This document shows positions 8,825 to 17,164 of a DNA stretch of 64,000 bases, one piece after another. The stretch lies in the NCBI RefSeq assembly GCF_004681975.1, contig NZ_SMLK01000002.1, forward strand, positions 558,001-622,000. The letters are read 5' to 3'. Source of the DNA: Ramlibacter humi. Lineage in GTDB: Bacteria; Pseudomonadota; Gammaproteobacteria; Burkholderiales; Burkholderiaceae_C. The notes under the pieces were generated by a model that had not been told where the DNA came from, searched no databases, and saw only the letters and a list, made by a program, of their open reading frames with translations. A program made the translations under genes and the position numbers. Each line of letters opens with the position of its first letter. The first letter of the stretch is position 1.

Positions 8825-9838
8825 TCACGCGCCCTTGCGGGCGCGGCGGCGTTCCAGGAGGGCGAGCAGCTCGCCCACGATGCCCTTGCGGAACGCGAGG
8901 ACGCACACCACGAAGATGGCGCCGATGATGACGGTGACCCACTCGCCGACCTTGTCGGCCAGGATGTCCTGCAGCGAGATCACCACGCCGGCGCCGAGCA
9001 CCGGGCCGAAGAAGGTGCCCACGCCGCCCAGCAGCGACATCAGGATGACCTCGCCCGACATGGACCAATGCACGTCGGACAGGGTGGCGAACTTCATCAC
9101 CAGCGTTTTCAGCGAACCGGCCAGGCCGGCCAGCGAGGCGGACAGCACGAACGCCAGCAGCTTGTAGCGGTCGACCTGGTAGCCCAGCGAGATGGCGCGC
9201 GGCTCGTTCTCGCGGATCATCTTCAGCACCTGGCCGAACGGCGAGGTGACGATGCGCAGGATGCCCAGGAAGCAGGCCAGGAAGATGGCCAGCACCACGT
9301 AGTACATGACACGGTCGTCTTCCAGCGGCAGCAGCCGGAACAGCGCGCCGCGCGGTACGCCCTGGAGGCCGTCTTCGCCGCCGGTGAACTTCGCCTGCAG
9401 GCAGACGAAGAACACCATCTGCGACAGCGCGAGCGTGATCATCGCGAAGTAGATGCCCTGGCGGCGGATGGCGACCAGGCCGAACACCAGGCCGAGCAGC
9501 GCGGACGTGACGATGCCGGCGGCGAGGCCGAGTTCGGGCGTCCAGCCCTGTGCCTTGATCACCCAGCCGGTGACGTAGGCCGAAAAGCCGAAGAAGGCCG
9601 CGTGGCCGAACGACAGCAGGCCTGTGAAGCCCAGCAGCAGGTTGAACGCGCAGGCGAAGAGGGCGAAGCACAGCAGCTTCATCATGAAGACCGGGTACAG
9701 CCCGATGGCCGGCGCGGCCAGGGCCACGGCCAGCAGGGCCAGGTACGTGTAGCGGGCGGTCTTGCCGATGCCTTGGGCAGGCTGGGCGGATGGCGATGCG
9801 GGCACGTCGGCGGCGAGGGTGGGGGACTGCGTGGTCAT
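8825..9838 (-). CDS. livM: branched-chain amino-acid ABC transporter permease LivM
   Basis: 337 residues with eight or more hydrophobic segments and the family loop GFSAYVTGWV after LLGFTGLLSFGHAAF. The EAA-like cytoplasmic loop ENEPRAISLGYQVDRYKLLAFVLSA contacts the ATPases. It forms the membrane channel together with LivH. It is the last gene of the operon livG-livF-binding protein-livH-livM and starts one base after the livH stop. The ATG at 9838 precedes a short polar N-terminus. The transported substrate could be a branched-chain amino acid or a related organic acid or amide. Confidence 0.93.
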   Translation of the reverse strand: MTTQSPTLAADVPASPSAQPAQGIGKTARYTYLALLAVALAAPAIGLYPVFMMKLLCFALFACAFNLLLGFTGLLSFGHAAFFGFSAYVTGWVIKAQGWTPELGLAAGIVTSALLGLVFGLVAIRRQGIYFAMITLALSQMVFFVCLQAKFTGGEDGLQGVPRGALFRLLPLEDDRVMYYVVLAIFLACFLGILRIVTSPFGQVLKMIRENEPRAISLGYQVDRYKLLAFVLSASLAGLAGSLKTLVMKFATLSDVHWSMSGEVILMSLLGGVGTFFGPVLGAGVVISLQDILADKVGEWVTVIIGAIFVVCVLAFRKGIVGELLALLERRRARKGA

Positions 9839-9839
9839 C

Positions 9840-10724
9840 TCAGGCTTCCTTGCCGAACAGGCCGGCGGGCCGCAGCACGAGGACGATGGCCATGATCACG
9901 AAAACGACGATCGCGGATGCCTCGGGGTAGAACACGCGCGTGAACCCTTCGATCACGCCGAGCAGCAGGCCGGTGATGACGGAGCCCAGGATGGAGCCCA
10001 TGCCGCCGATCACCACGACCGCGAACACCACGATGATCAGGTTGGAGCCCATCAGCGGCGTGACCTGGATCACCGGCGCGGCCAGCACGCCGGCCAGGCC
10101 CGCGAGCGCGGCGCCGGCGCCGTAGGTGAGCGTGACCATCACGGGAACGTTGACACCGAAGGCTTGCACGAGCTTCGCGTTCTCGGTGCCGGCGCGCAGG
10201 TAGGCGCCCAGCCGCGTGCGCTCGATCACGAACCACGTCAGCAAGCACACGGTGATGGAGGCCACCACCACCCAGGCGCGATAGTTGGGCAGGATCATGA
10301 AGCCCAGGTTGGTGGCGCCCGCGAGCTGTTCGGGAACGCTGTAGGCCTGGCCCGAGACGCCGTATTCCGTGCGGAACACGCCTTCGAGGATGAGGGACAG
10401 GCCGAATGTCAGGAGCAGGCCGTACAGCGGGTCCAGCCCGTACAGCCGCTTGAGGAACAACCGTTCGATGAGCGCGCCCAGCACGCCCACCGCGAGGGGC
10501 GCGAGGACCAGCGCCCACCAGTAGTTCACGCCCCACTTGTCCAGCATGATCCAGGCCGCGAAGGCGCCGACCATGTACAGCGCCCCGTGCGCGAAATTGA
10601 CGATGTCCAGCAGGCCGAAGATGACGGCCAGGCCGAGGCTGAGCATCGCGTAGAAGGCGCCGTTGACCAGGCCCAGCATCAGCTGGCCGAGGAAGGCCTG
10701 GTGGGGTATGCCGAAGATTTCCAT
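9840..10724 (-). CDS. livH: branched-chain amino-acid ABC transporter permease LivH
   Basis: 294 residues, a polytopic permease containing NGAFYAMLSLGLAVIFGLLDIVNFAHGALYM, the family signature of LivH, and a cytoplasmic coupling loop (ERTRLGAYLRAGTENAKLVQAFGVN). It pairs with LivM. It lies 71 bases after the substrate-binding gene, a gap that carries a perfect 11-bp hairpin (10748-10774), and is followed almost immediately by livM. Confidence 0.93.
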   Translation of the reverse strand: MEIFGIPHQAFLGQLMLGLVNGAFYAMLSLGLAVIFGLLDIVNFAHGALYMVGAFAAWIMLDKWGVNYWWALVLAPLAVGVLGALIERLFLKRLYGLDPLYGLLLTFGLSLILEGVFRTEYGVSGQAYSVPEQLAGATNLGFMILPNYRAWVVVASITVCLLTWFVIERTRLGAYLRAGTENAKLVQAFGVNVPVMVTLTYGAGAALAGLAGVLAAPVIQVTPLMGSNLIIVVFAVVVIGGMGSILGSVITGLLLGVIEGFTRVFYPEASAIVVFVIMAIVLVLRPAGLFGKEA

Positions 10725-10747
10725 GAGGCGTGAGGACTTGTTGTGGC

Positions 10748-10774
10748 AAGGGGCAGGCGCGCGGCCTGCCCCTT
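10748..10774 (-). repeat. intercistronic hairpin between binding-protein gene and livH
   Basis: A perfect inverted repeat of 11 bp (AAGGGGCAGGC and its complement) with a five-base loop sits between the substrate-binding gene stop (10796) and the livH start (10724). It is not followed by a run of U on the minus strand, so it looks like a 3' stabiliser or partial attenuator rather than a full terminator. Such hairpins often keep binding-protein mRNA more abundant than permease mRNA. Confidence 0.7.
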
Positions 10775-10795
10775 GGCTTTCGGGTCAGGCCCTGC

Positions 10796-11998
10796 TTACT
10801 TCTTCAGCAGCGAGCACTTGGACTCGGCGACCGTGGTGAACGCCTGGTCGGCGGGCACTTTGGCCATGAGCTTGTAGTAGTCCCACGGCGTGGTGGACTC
10901 CTTCGGGCTCTTGACCTGGAACAGGTACATGTCGTGCATCATGCGGCCGTCGGCGCGGACGCTGCCGTTCTTCTGGTAGAAGTCGTTGTACTTCATCGAC
11001 TTCAGCTCGGCCATCACCTTGTCGGCGTCGGTCGTGCCGACCTTCTGCACCGCCTTCAGGTAGTTCATGGTCGCCGAGTAGTCGGCGGCCTGCAGGCTGG
11101 AAGGCATGCGCTTGAACTTGTCGAAGAAGCGCTTGGCGAACTTGCGCGACTCGTCGTCCTGGTTCCAGTACCAGCTGTCGGCCAGCTGCAGGCCTTCGGT
11201 GCTGTTCAGGCCGATCGAGTGCACGTCGTTGATGAACACCAGCAGGCCGGCCACCTTCATCTGCTTGGTGATGCCGAATTCCTTGGCCGCCTTCATCGCG
11301 TTGACGAAGTCGCCGCCGGCGTTGGCCATGGCCAGGATGTCGGCCTTGGAGCCCTGGGCCTGCAGCAGGAAGGACGAGAAGTCCGAGGCGTTCAGCGGGT
11401 GCTTGACCGAGCCGACCACCGTGCCGCCGTTTTCCTTGATCACCTTGGTGGCGTCGGCTTCCAGCGACTGGCCGAACGCGTAGTCCGCGGTGAGGAAGAA
11501 CCACTTCTTGGCGCCGGCCTTGATCAGCGCGCTGCCGGCCACCTTGGCCAGGGCCACCGTGTCATAGGCGTAGTGCACCGTGTAGGGCGAGCAGTCCTCG
11601 TTCGTCAGGCGGGCCGAGCCGGCGCCGATGGAAATGAAGGGGCGCTTCTTTTCCTTGGTCACGCCGGCCATCGCCAGGTTGGTGCCCGAGCTGGTGCCGC
11701 CGACCAGCATGGCCAGGTTCTGGCTGTCGATCCACTCGCGCGCCTTGGAAGCGGCGACGTCGGCCTTGTTCTGGTGGTCCGCGGACAGCACCTCGATCGG
11801 GCGGTTGAGCACCTTGCCGCCGAAGTCTTCCACCGCCCACTTCACCATTTCCACGCCGGCCGGGCCGTCGATGTCGGCGTACAGGCTGGCCATGTCGGTG
11901 ATCATGCCGATGCGCACGGGGCCGGACTGGGACTGTGCGAGCGCGCCGAAACTGCCGAGGCCGACGGCCAGGGCGGCCACGAGGGTCTTGATCTTCAT
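10796..11998 (-). CDS. ABC transporter substrate-binding protein, LivJ/Peripla_BP_6 family
   Basis: 400 residues with a signal peptide (MKIKTLVAALAVGLGSFGALAQ). The mature part is a two-lobe periplasmic binding protein of the leucine/amide type (VRIGMITDMASLYADIDGPAGVEMVKWAVEDFGGKV; then WFFLTADYAFGQSLEADATK). Related proteins bind branched amino acids, amides, urea or aromatic acids; the ligand here is not predictable. AAGGAGA lies just before the ATG. Within the operon it sits between livF and livH. Confidence 0.9.
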   Translation of the reverse strand: MKIKTLVAALAVGLGSFGALAQSQSGPVRIGMITDMASLYADIDGPAGVEMVKWAVEDFGGKVLNRPIEVLSADHQNKADVAASKAREWIDSQNLAMLVGGTSSGTNLAMAGVTKEKKRPFISIGAGSARLTNEDCSPYTVHYAYDTVALAKVAGSALIKAGAKKWFFLTADYAFGQSLEADATKVIKENGGTVVGSVKHPLNASDFSSFLLQAQGSKADILAMANAGGDFVNAMKAAKEFGITKQMKVAGLLVFINDVHSIGLNSTEGLQLADSWYWNQDDESRKFAKRFFDKFKRMPSSLQAADYSATMNYLKAVQKVGTTDADKVMAELKSMKYNDFYQKNGSVRADGRMMHDMYLFQVKSPKESTTPWDYYKLMAKVPADQAFTTVAESKCSLLKK

Positions 11999-12034
11999 GG
12001 AATGTCTCCTTGGGTCAAAAAGGGAAAGCCGGGG

Positions 12035-12742
12035 TCAGACCCCCAGGTACTCCTGCAGCATGGACATGTTGTCCTGCAACTGGGATTGCTCGAACTCGCG
12101 CACGATCTTGCCGTGCTCCATCACGTAGAAGCGGTCGGCCAGCGGCGCGGCGAAGCGGAAGTTCTGTTCCACCAGCACGATGGTGTAGCCCTTGGCCTTG
12201 AGCGCGCGGATCATGTCCGCCAGCTTCTGCACGATGACGGGCGCCAGGCCTTCGGAGATTTCGTCCAGCAGCAGCAGGCGCGCGCCGGTGCGCAGGATGC
12301 GCGCGACCGCCAGCATCTGTTGCTCGCCGCCCGAAAGGCGCGTGCCGGGGCTGGATGCGCGTTCCTTCAGGTTCGGGAACATGTCGTAGATCTCGGCGAT
12401 GCCCATGCCGCCGGGGCCCACCGTGGGCGGCAGCATCAGGTTCTCTTCGGCCGAGAGGCTGGCGAAGATGCCGCGCTCTTCTGGGCAGTAGCCCACGCCG
12501 AGGCGCGCCACCTTGTGCGGCGGCAGCTTGATGGCTTCGGTGCCGCGGATGCGGATGGAGCCGGTGCGGCGGCCGGTGAGGCCGACGATGGCACGCATCG
12601 TGGTGGTGCGGCCGGCGCCGTTGCGGCCGAGCAGCGAGACCACTTCGCCTTCGTTGACGGTGAGGTTGACGCCGTGCAGCACGTGCGACTCGCCGTACCA
12701 GGCGTTGAGGTTCTCGATGCGCAGGAACTCGTTGGCCGGCAT
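12035..12742 (-). CDS. livF: branched-chain amino-acid ABC transporter ATP-binding protein LivF, Walker A Lys replaced by Arg
   Basis: 235 residues, an ABC ATPase of the LivF class. The signature LSGGEQQM and Walker B (RLLLLDEISEGLAP) are intact. The Walker A loop reads GRNGAGRTTT (residues 39-48) with Arg45 where the family has the catalytic Lys; codon CGC at 12608-12610 on the minus strand is clear in the sequence. The partner LivG has a normal GPNGAGKTT, so the heterodimer may be asymmetric. The start lies one base after the livG stop. Confidence 0.92.
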   Translation of the reverse strand: MPANEFLRIENLNAWYGESHVLHGVNLTVNEGEVVSLLGRNGAGRTTTMRAIVGLTGRRTGSIRIRGTEAIKLPPHKVARLGVGYCPEERGIFASLSAEENLMLPPTVGPGGMGIAEIYDMFPNLKERASSPGTRLSGGEQQMLAVARILRTGARLLLLDEISEGLAPVIVQKLADMIRALKAKGYTIVLVEQNFRFAAPLADRFYVMEHGKIVREFEQSQLQDNMSMLQEYLGV

Positions 12743-12743
12743 G

Positions 12744-13517
12744 TCAGTGCGCCCCTTGCAGTTCGTTGTCGGCGCTGCCCATGTAGGCCTCGATCACCTG
12801 AGGGTTCTTCGACACTTCCGAATAGGGGCCGTCGGCGATGACGGCGCCGCGCTGCAGCACCGTGATGCGGTCGGCGATGGAGGACACGACGTTCATGTTG
12901 TGCTCGACCATCAGGATGGTGCGGCCGGCCGACACCTTCTTGATGAGCTGCGTGACGCGGCTGACGTCTTCGTGGCCCATGCCCTGCGTGGGCTCGTCCA
13001 GCAGCATCAGGTCGGGTTCCAGCGCCATGGTGGTGGCCAGTTCCAGCGCGCGCTTGCGGCCGTAGGGCAGGTTGACGGTGAGCTCTTCGGCGAAGTCCTG
13101 CAGGTCGACCTGCGCCAGCAGTTCGCGCGCCCGCTCGTGCAGGTGGTAGAGCGACTTCTCCGGCTTCCAGAAGTGGAACGAGGTGCCCAGGTTGCGCTGC
13201 AGCGCGGCGCGCACGTTCTCCAGCACGGTCATGTGCGGGAACACGGCGGAGATCTGGAACGAGCGCACGATGCCGCGGCGCGCGGTCTGCGCGGGCTTCT
13301 CGTGGGTGATGTCCTGGCCAGCGTAAGTGATCGTGCCGCGCGTGGGCGGCAGGAACTTGGTCAGCAGGTTGAAGAAGGTGGTCTTGCCCGCGCCGTTCGG
13401 CCCGATGAGGGCATGGATGTCGCCGCGGCGGACCTGAAGGTCGACGTTGTTGACCGCGACGAAGCCCTTGAACTCCTTCGTCAGCCCCTTCGTCTCGAGA
13501 ATGATCTCACCGGCCAA
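12744..13517 (-). CDS. livG: branched-chain amino-acid ABC transporter ATP-binding protein LivG
   Basis: 257 residues with Walker A GPNGAGKTTFFNLL, the Q-loop region RSFQISAVFPHMTVLENV and Walker B LMLLDEPTQGM. The signature position is degenerate: NLPYGRKRALELA instead of LSGGQ, which is usual for LivG. The start is TTG at 13517, chosen because AGGAGG lies eight bases upstream. First gene of the operon; the 186-bp gap upstream holds its promoter and a GGGGAAAACC element at 13600. Confidence 0.93.
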   Translation of the reverse strand: MAGEIILETKGLTKEFKGFVAVNNVDLQVRRGDIHALIGPNGAGKTTFFNLLTKFLPPTRGTITYAGQDITHEKPAQTARRGIVRSFQISAVFPHMTVLENVRAALQRNLGTSFHFWKPEKSLYHLHERARELLAQVDLQDFAEELTVNLPYGRKRALELATTMALEPDLMLLDEPTQGMGHEDVSRVTQLIKKVSAGRTILMVEHNMNVVSSIADRITVLQRGAVIADGPYSEVSKNPQVIEAYMGSADNELQGAH

Positions 13518-13703
13518 TGCACGTTCCTCCTCTCGCGGACGGGACGTCCCGGACGCGACAAGAGGCGAATGCTAGGCAGCCGTGTTGCACTGCGATAGCG
13601 GGGAAAACCTTAAGTAGTTTTGCGTCCGGGGCGACCCGCCGCAAGGCGTGCTAGGAAAAAGCCGGGCTGTCCGCAGGTTGACGGCCGTCCGCCCGGCGTT
13701 CCC

Positions 13704-16700
13704 TCACATGTTGCGGCGGTACTGGCCGCCGACCTCGAACAGCGCGCCGGTGATCTGGCCGAGCGAACACACCCGCACCGCGTCCATCAGCACCTCGAAC
13801 ACGTTGCCGTCGTCGATCACCGCCTGCTGCAGGCGGCGCAGCATGGCGGGCGCTTCGGCCGCGTTGCGCTGGTGGAAGTCGCCCAGGCGCTTCAGCTGGC
13901 TCTGCTTCTCTTCTTCCGTGGAGCGGGCCAGTTCCAGCTTCTCGGGGATGGGGTCGCCGTGCGGGTTGCGGAAGGTGTTGACGCCGATGATGGGCAGCTC
14001 GCCGGTGTGCTTGAGCATCTCGTAGTGCAGGCTCTCGTCCTGGATGCGGCCGCGCTGGTAGCCGGTCTCCATGGCGCCCAGCACGCCGCCGCGTTCGGCG
14101 ATGCGCTCGAACTCGGCCAGCACGGCTTCTTCCACCAGCTCGGTCAGCTCCTCGATGATGAAGCTGCCCTGGCTGGGGTTCTCGTTCTTCGCCAGGCCCC
14201 ACTCGCGGTTGATGATGAGCTGGATGGCCATGGCGCGCCGCACGCTTTCCTCGGTGGGCGTGGTGATGGCCTCGTCGTACGCGTTGGTGTGCAGCGAGTT
14301 GCAGTTGTCGTAGATGGCGATCAGCGCCTGCAGCGTGGTGCGGATGTCGTTGAACGCGATCTCCTGCGCGTGCAGCGAGCGGCCCGAAGTCTGGATGTGG
14401 TACTTCAACTTCTGGCTGCGCTCGTTGGCGCCGTACTTCTCCTTCATGGCCACTGCCCAGATGCGGCGAGCCACGCGCCCCAGCACCGTGTACTCGGGGT
14501 CCATGCCGTTGGAGAAGAAGAACGACAGGTTGGGCGCGAAGTCGTCGATGTGCATGCCGCGCGCGAGGTACGCCTCGACGAACGTGAAGCCGTTCGACAG
14601 CGTGAAGGCCAGCTGCGAGATCGGGTTGGCCCCGGCCTCGGCGATGTGGTAGCCCGAGATCGACACCGAATAGAAGTTGCGCACGTTGTGGTGCACGAAG
14701 TACTGGGCGATGTCGCCCATCACCTTCAGGCTGAACTCGGTGGAGAAGATGCAGGTGTTCTGGCCCTGGTCTTCCTTCAGGATGTCGGCCTGCACCGTGC
14801 CGCGCACGTTGGCCAGCACCCATTCGCGGATCTTGGCCGCCTCCGTCGCGGTGGGTTCGCGCCCGTTCTCCGACTTGAACTTGTCCAGCTGCTGGTCGAT
14901 GGCGGTGTTCATGAACATCGCCAGGATGCTGGGCGCCGGGCCGTTGATGGTCATCGACACGCTGGTGCCGGGGTTGCACAGGTCGAAGCCCGAGTACAGC
15001 ACCTTCATGTCGTCCAGCGTCGCGATGCTGACGCCGGAGTTGCCCACTTTGCCGTAGATGTCCGGCCGCAGGTCGGGGTCGTTGCCATACAGCGTGACCG
15101 AGTCGAACGCCGTCGACAGGCGCTTGGCCGGCATGCCCTCGGACAGCAGCTTGAAGCGGCGGTTGGTGCGGAAGGCGTCGCCTTCGCCCGCGAACATGCG
15201 CGTGGGGTCCTCGTTCTCGCGCTTGAACGCGAAGGTGCCGGCGGTGTACGGGTAGCTGCCGGGCACGTTCTCCAGCATCAGCCACTTCAGGATCTCGCCA
15301 TGGTCCTCGTACTGCGGCAGCGCCACCTTGCGGATGCTGGTGCCCGACAGCGACTTCGTCGTGAGCGCGGTGCGGATTTCCTTGTCGCGGATCTTCACCA
15401 CGTACTCCTCGCCGGAGTACGCCTGCACCATGTCGGGCCACTGCTGCAGCAGGTGCAGCGCGTCGCGGTCCATCTTCGACTTGCGCTTGCCGGCCAGGTC
15501 CAGCGCGGCTTCGGCCGCCGGCGCACGATCGGGCTTGTCGACCTTGAGCATGCGCGCCGCTTCCTGCAGCTGCTGGATCTCGCGCGCCAGCTTCGCCTGC
15601 CCGCGCGAATGCTTCTTGTACGCGCGCACCGTGTCGCCGATCTCGGCCAGGTAGCGCGTGCGCGCCGCGGGCACCACCGGCGTCTGGTTGGTGCTGTGGC
15701 GCACCTCGGTCTTCGGCAGGCGGCCTTCCTGCAGCGCAAGGCCCAGCTCCTGCAGGCGCGGCTTCATCGCCTGGTACAGCGCCGTCACGCCGTCGTCGTT
15801 GAAGCGCGCGGCCATGGTGCCGAACACCGGCATCTCGTCCGGGCGCTTGCCGAAAGCTTCGCGGTTGCGCTGCACCTGCTTGGCCACGTCGCGCAGCGCG
15901 TCCTGCGCGCCCTTGCGGTCGAACTTGTTGATCGCCACGAACTCGGCGAAGTCCAGCATGTCGATCTTCTCGAGCTGGCTGGCGGCGCCGAACTCCGGCG
16001 TCATCACGTACATCGGCACGTCGACGAGCGGCACGATGGCCGCGTCGCCCTGGCCGATGCCGGACGTTTCCACGACGACGAGATCGAACCCCGCCGCCTT
16101 GCATGCCGCCACCACGTCGGGGAGCGCCGCGGAAATCTCGCTGCCGAAGTCGCGGGTGGCCAGGGAGCGCATGAAGACGCGCGGGCCTTGCTGCCAGGGC
16201 CCGATGGCGTTCATGCGGATGCGGTCGCCCAGCAGCGCGCCGCCGCTCTTGCGGCGCGAGGGGTCGATGGAGATGACGGCGATGCGGGCGCGGTCATCCT
16301 GGTCCAGGCGCAGCCGGCGGATGAGTTCGTCGGTGAGCGAGGACTTGCCCGCGCCGCCGGTGCCGGTGATGCCGATGACCGGCACGTGCTTCCGGGCGGC
16401 CTGCTCGCGCACGGCCTTCACCAGCGCGGCGTCGGCCACGCCGTTTTCCAGCGCGGTGACCAGCTGCGCGAGCGCCCGCCAGCTGGCGTCGGCGTGGCCC
16501 TGGATGGCTTTCGCGTCCTTGGGCGCGTACGAGGCGAGGTCCTTGTCGCAGCGCATCACCATCTCGCCGATCATTCCCTGCAGGCCCATGCGCTGGCCGT
16601 CCTCGGGGCTGTAGATGCGGGTGACGCCGTAGTCCTGCAGCTCGCGGATCTCGGCCGGCACGATGACGCCGCCGCCGCCGCCGAACACCTGCACGTGCTC

Positions 16701-16997
16701 GCCGCCGCGCGACTTGAGCAGGTCGACCATGTACTTGAAGTACTCGACGTGGCCGCCCTGGTAGGAGCTGATGGCGATGCCCTGCACGTCTTCCTGCAGG
16801 GCGGCGGTGACCACGTCGTCCACGCTGCGGTTGTGGCCGAGGTGGATGACCTCCGCGCCCATGCCCTGCAGGATGCGCCGCATGATGTTGATGGCGGCGT
16901 CGTGGCCGTCGAACAGGCTGGCGGCGGTGACGAAGCGCACCTTGTTCGTCGGGCGGTAGTTCGCGAGCGCCTTGAATTCGGCGGACAGGTCGGTCAT
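13704..16997 (-). CDS. icmF: fused isobutyryl-CoA mutase (IcmF-type cobalamin enzyme)
   Basis: 1097 residues combining three modules. First, a B12-binding domain (about 15-150) with the cobalt-ligating His in DGHDAAIN (H32). Second, a MeaI-type G-protein chaperone (about 200-500) with P-loop [12 protein letters not shown] (209-220) and NKFD (357-360). Third, the mutase TIM barrel (about 560-1097). Substrate-pocket stretch [13 protein letters not shown] and overall order match IcmF rather than methylmalonyl-CoA mutase, whose large subunit lacks the fused G domain. IcmF interconverts isobutyryl-CoA and n-butyryl-CoA and can use pivalyl-CoA in some bacteria. Preceded by a perfect palindrome at 17071-17092. 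Confidence 0.95.
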   Translation of the reverse strand: MTDLSAEFKALANYRPTNKVRFVTAASLFDGHDAAINIMRRILQGMGAEVIHLGHNRSVDDVVTAALQEDVQGIAISSYQGGHVEYFKYMVDLLKSRGGEHVQVFGGGGGVIVPAEIRELQDYGVTRIYSPEDGQRMGLQGMIGEMVMRCDKDLASYAPKDAKAIQGHADASWRALAQLVTALENGVADAALVKAVREQAARKHVPVIGITGTGGAGKSSLTDELIRRLRLDQDDRARIAVISIDPSRRKSGGALLGDRIRMNAIGPWQQGPRVFMRSLATRDFGSEISAALPDVVAACKAAGFDLVVVETSGIGQGDAAIVPLVDVPMYVMTPEFGAASQLEKIDMLDFAEFVAINKFDRKGAQDALRDVAKQVQRNREAFGKRPDEMPVFGTMAARFNDDGVTALYQAMKPRLQELGLALQEGRLPKTEVRHSTNQTPVVPAARTRYLAEIGDTVRAYKKHSRGQAKLAREIQQLQEAARMLKVDKPDRAPAAEAALDLAGKRKSKMDRDALHLLQQWPDMVQAYSGEEYVVKIRDKEIRTALTTKSLSGTSIRKVALPQYEDHGEILKWLMLENVPGSYPYTAGTFAFKRENEDPTRMFAGEGDAFRTNRRFKLLSEGMPAKRLSTAFDSVTLYGNDPDLRPDIYGKVGNSGVSIATLDDMKVLYSGFDLCNPGTSVSMTINGPAPSILAMFMNTAIDQQLDKFKSENGREPTATEAAKIREWVLANVRGTVQADILKEDQGQNTCIFSTEFSLKVMGDIAQYFVHHNVRNFYSVSISGYHIAEAGANPISQLAFTLSNGFTFVEAYLARGMHIDDFAPNLSFFFSNGMDPEYTVLGRVARRIWAVAMKEKYGANERSQKLKYHIQTSGRSLHAQEIAFNDIRTTLQALIAIYDNCNSLHTNAYDEAITTPTEESVRRAMAIQLIINREWGLAKNENPSQGSFIIEELTELVEEAVLAEFERIAERGGVLGAMETGYQRGRIQDESLHYEMLKHTGELPIIGVNTFRNPHGDPIPEKLELARSTEEEKQSQLKRLGDFHQRNAAEAPAMLRRLQQAVIDDGNVFEVLMDAVRVCSLGQITGALFEVGGQYRRNM

Positions 16998-17070
16998 GGG
17001 GTCGTGTCTTTCGAAACGCGGGCCGCGCGCGAAACGCCGGCGGCCCCGAAGTCTGCTCCCGGCAGCTTAA

Positions 17071-17092
17071 TTGACGTTTACGTAAACGTCAA
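17071..17092. promoter_or_regulatory. perfect 22-bp palindrome, probable operator upstream of icmF
   Basis: The half-site TTGACGTTTAC is followed directly by its exact reverse complement, giving a 22-bp perfect palindrome 74 bases before the icmF ATG. It lies between the TRAP-operon end and icmF, the place expected for an icmF promoter or operator. The ACGT-centred form resembles sites of regulators of branched-chain amino-acid and acyl-CoA catabolism (LiuR-type MerR or TetR proteins), but that identification is from memory and unproven. No regulator gene is adjacent. Confidence 0.75.
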
Positions 17093-17119
17093 ACGAAGAG
17101 CCGCCCTGCCCAGGCGAAG

Positions 17120-17140
17120 AAGGCGCCCGAAGGCGCCTTT
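17120..17140 (-). terminator. hairpin at the end of the TRAP transporter operon
   Basis: An 8-bp perfect stem (AAGGCGCC and complement) with a CGAA loop lies 25 bases after the dctM stop. On the minus strand the stem is followed by TCTTCGCC, a weak U tract, so termination may be partial. It separates the dctPQM transcript from the icmF operator. Confidence 0.55.
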
Positions 17141-17164
17141 CCGGTCGTGGAACCGCGGTGCGGA

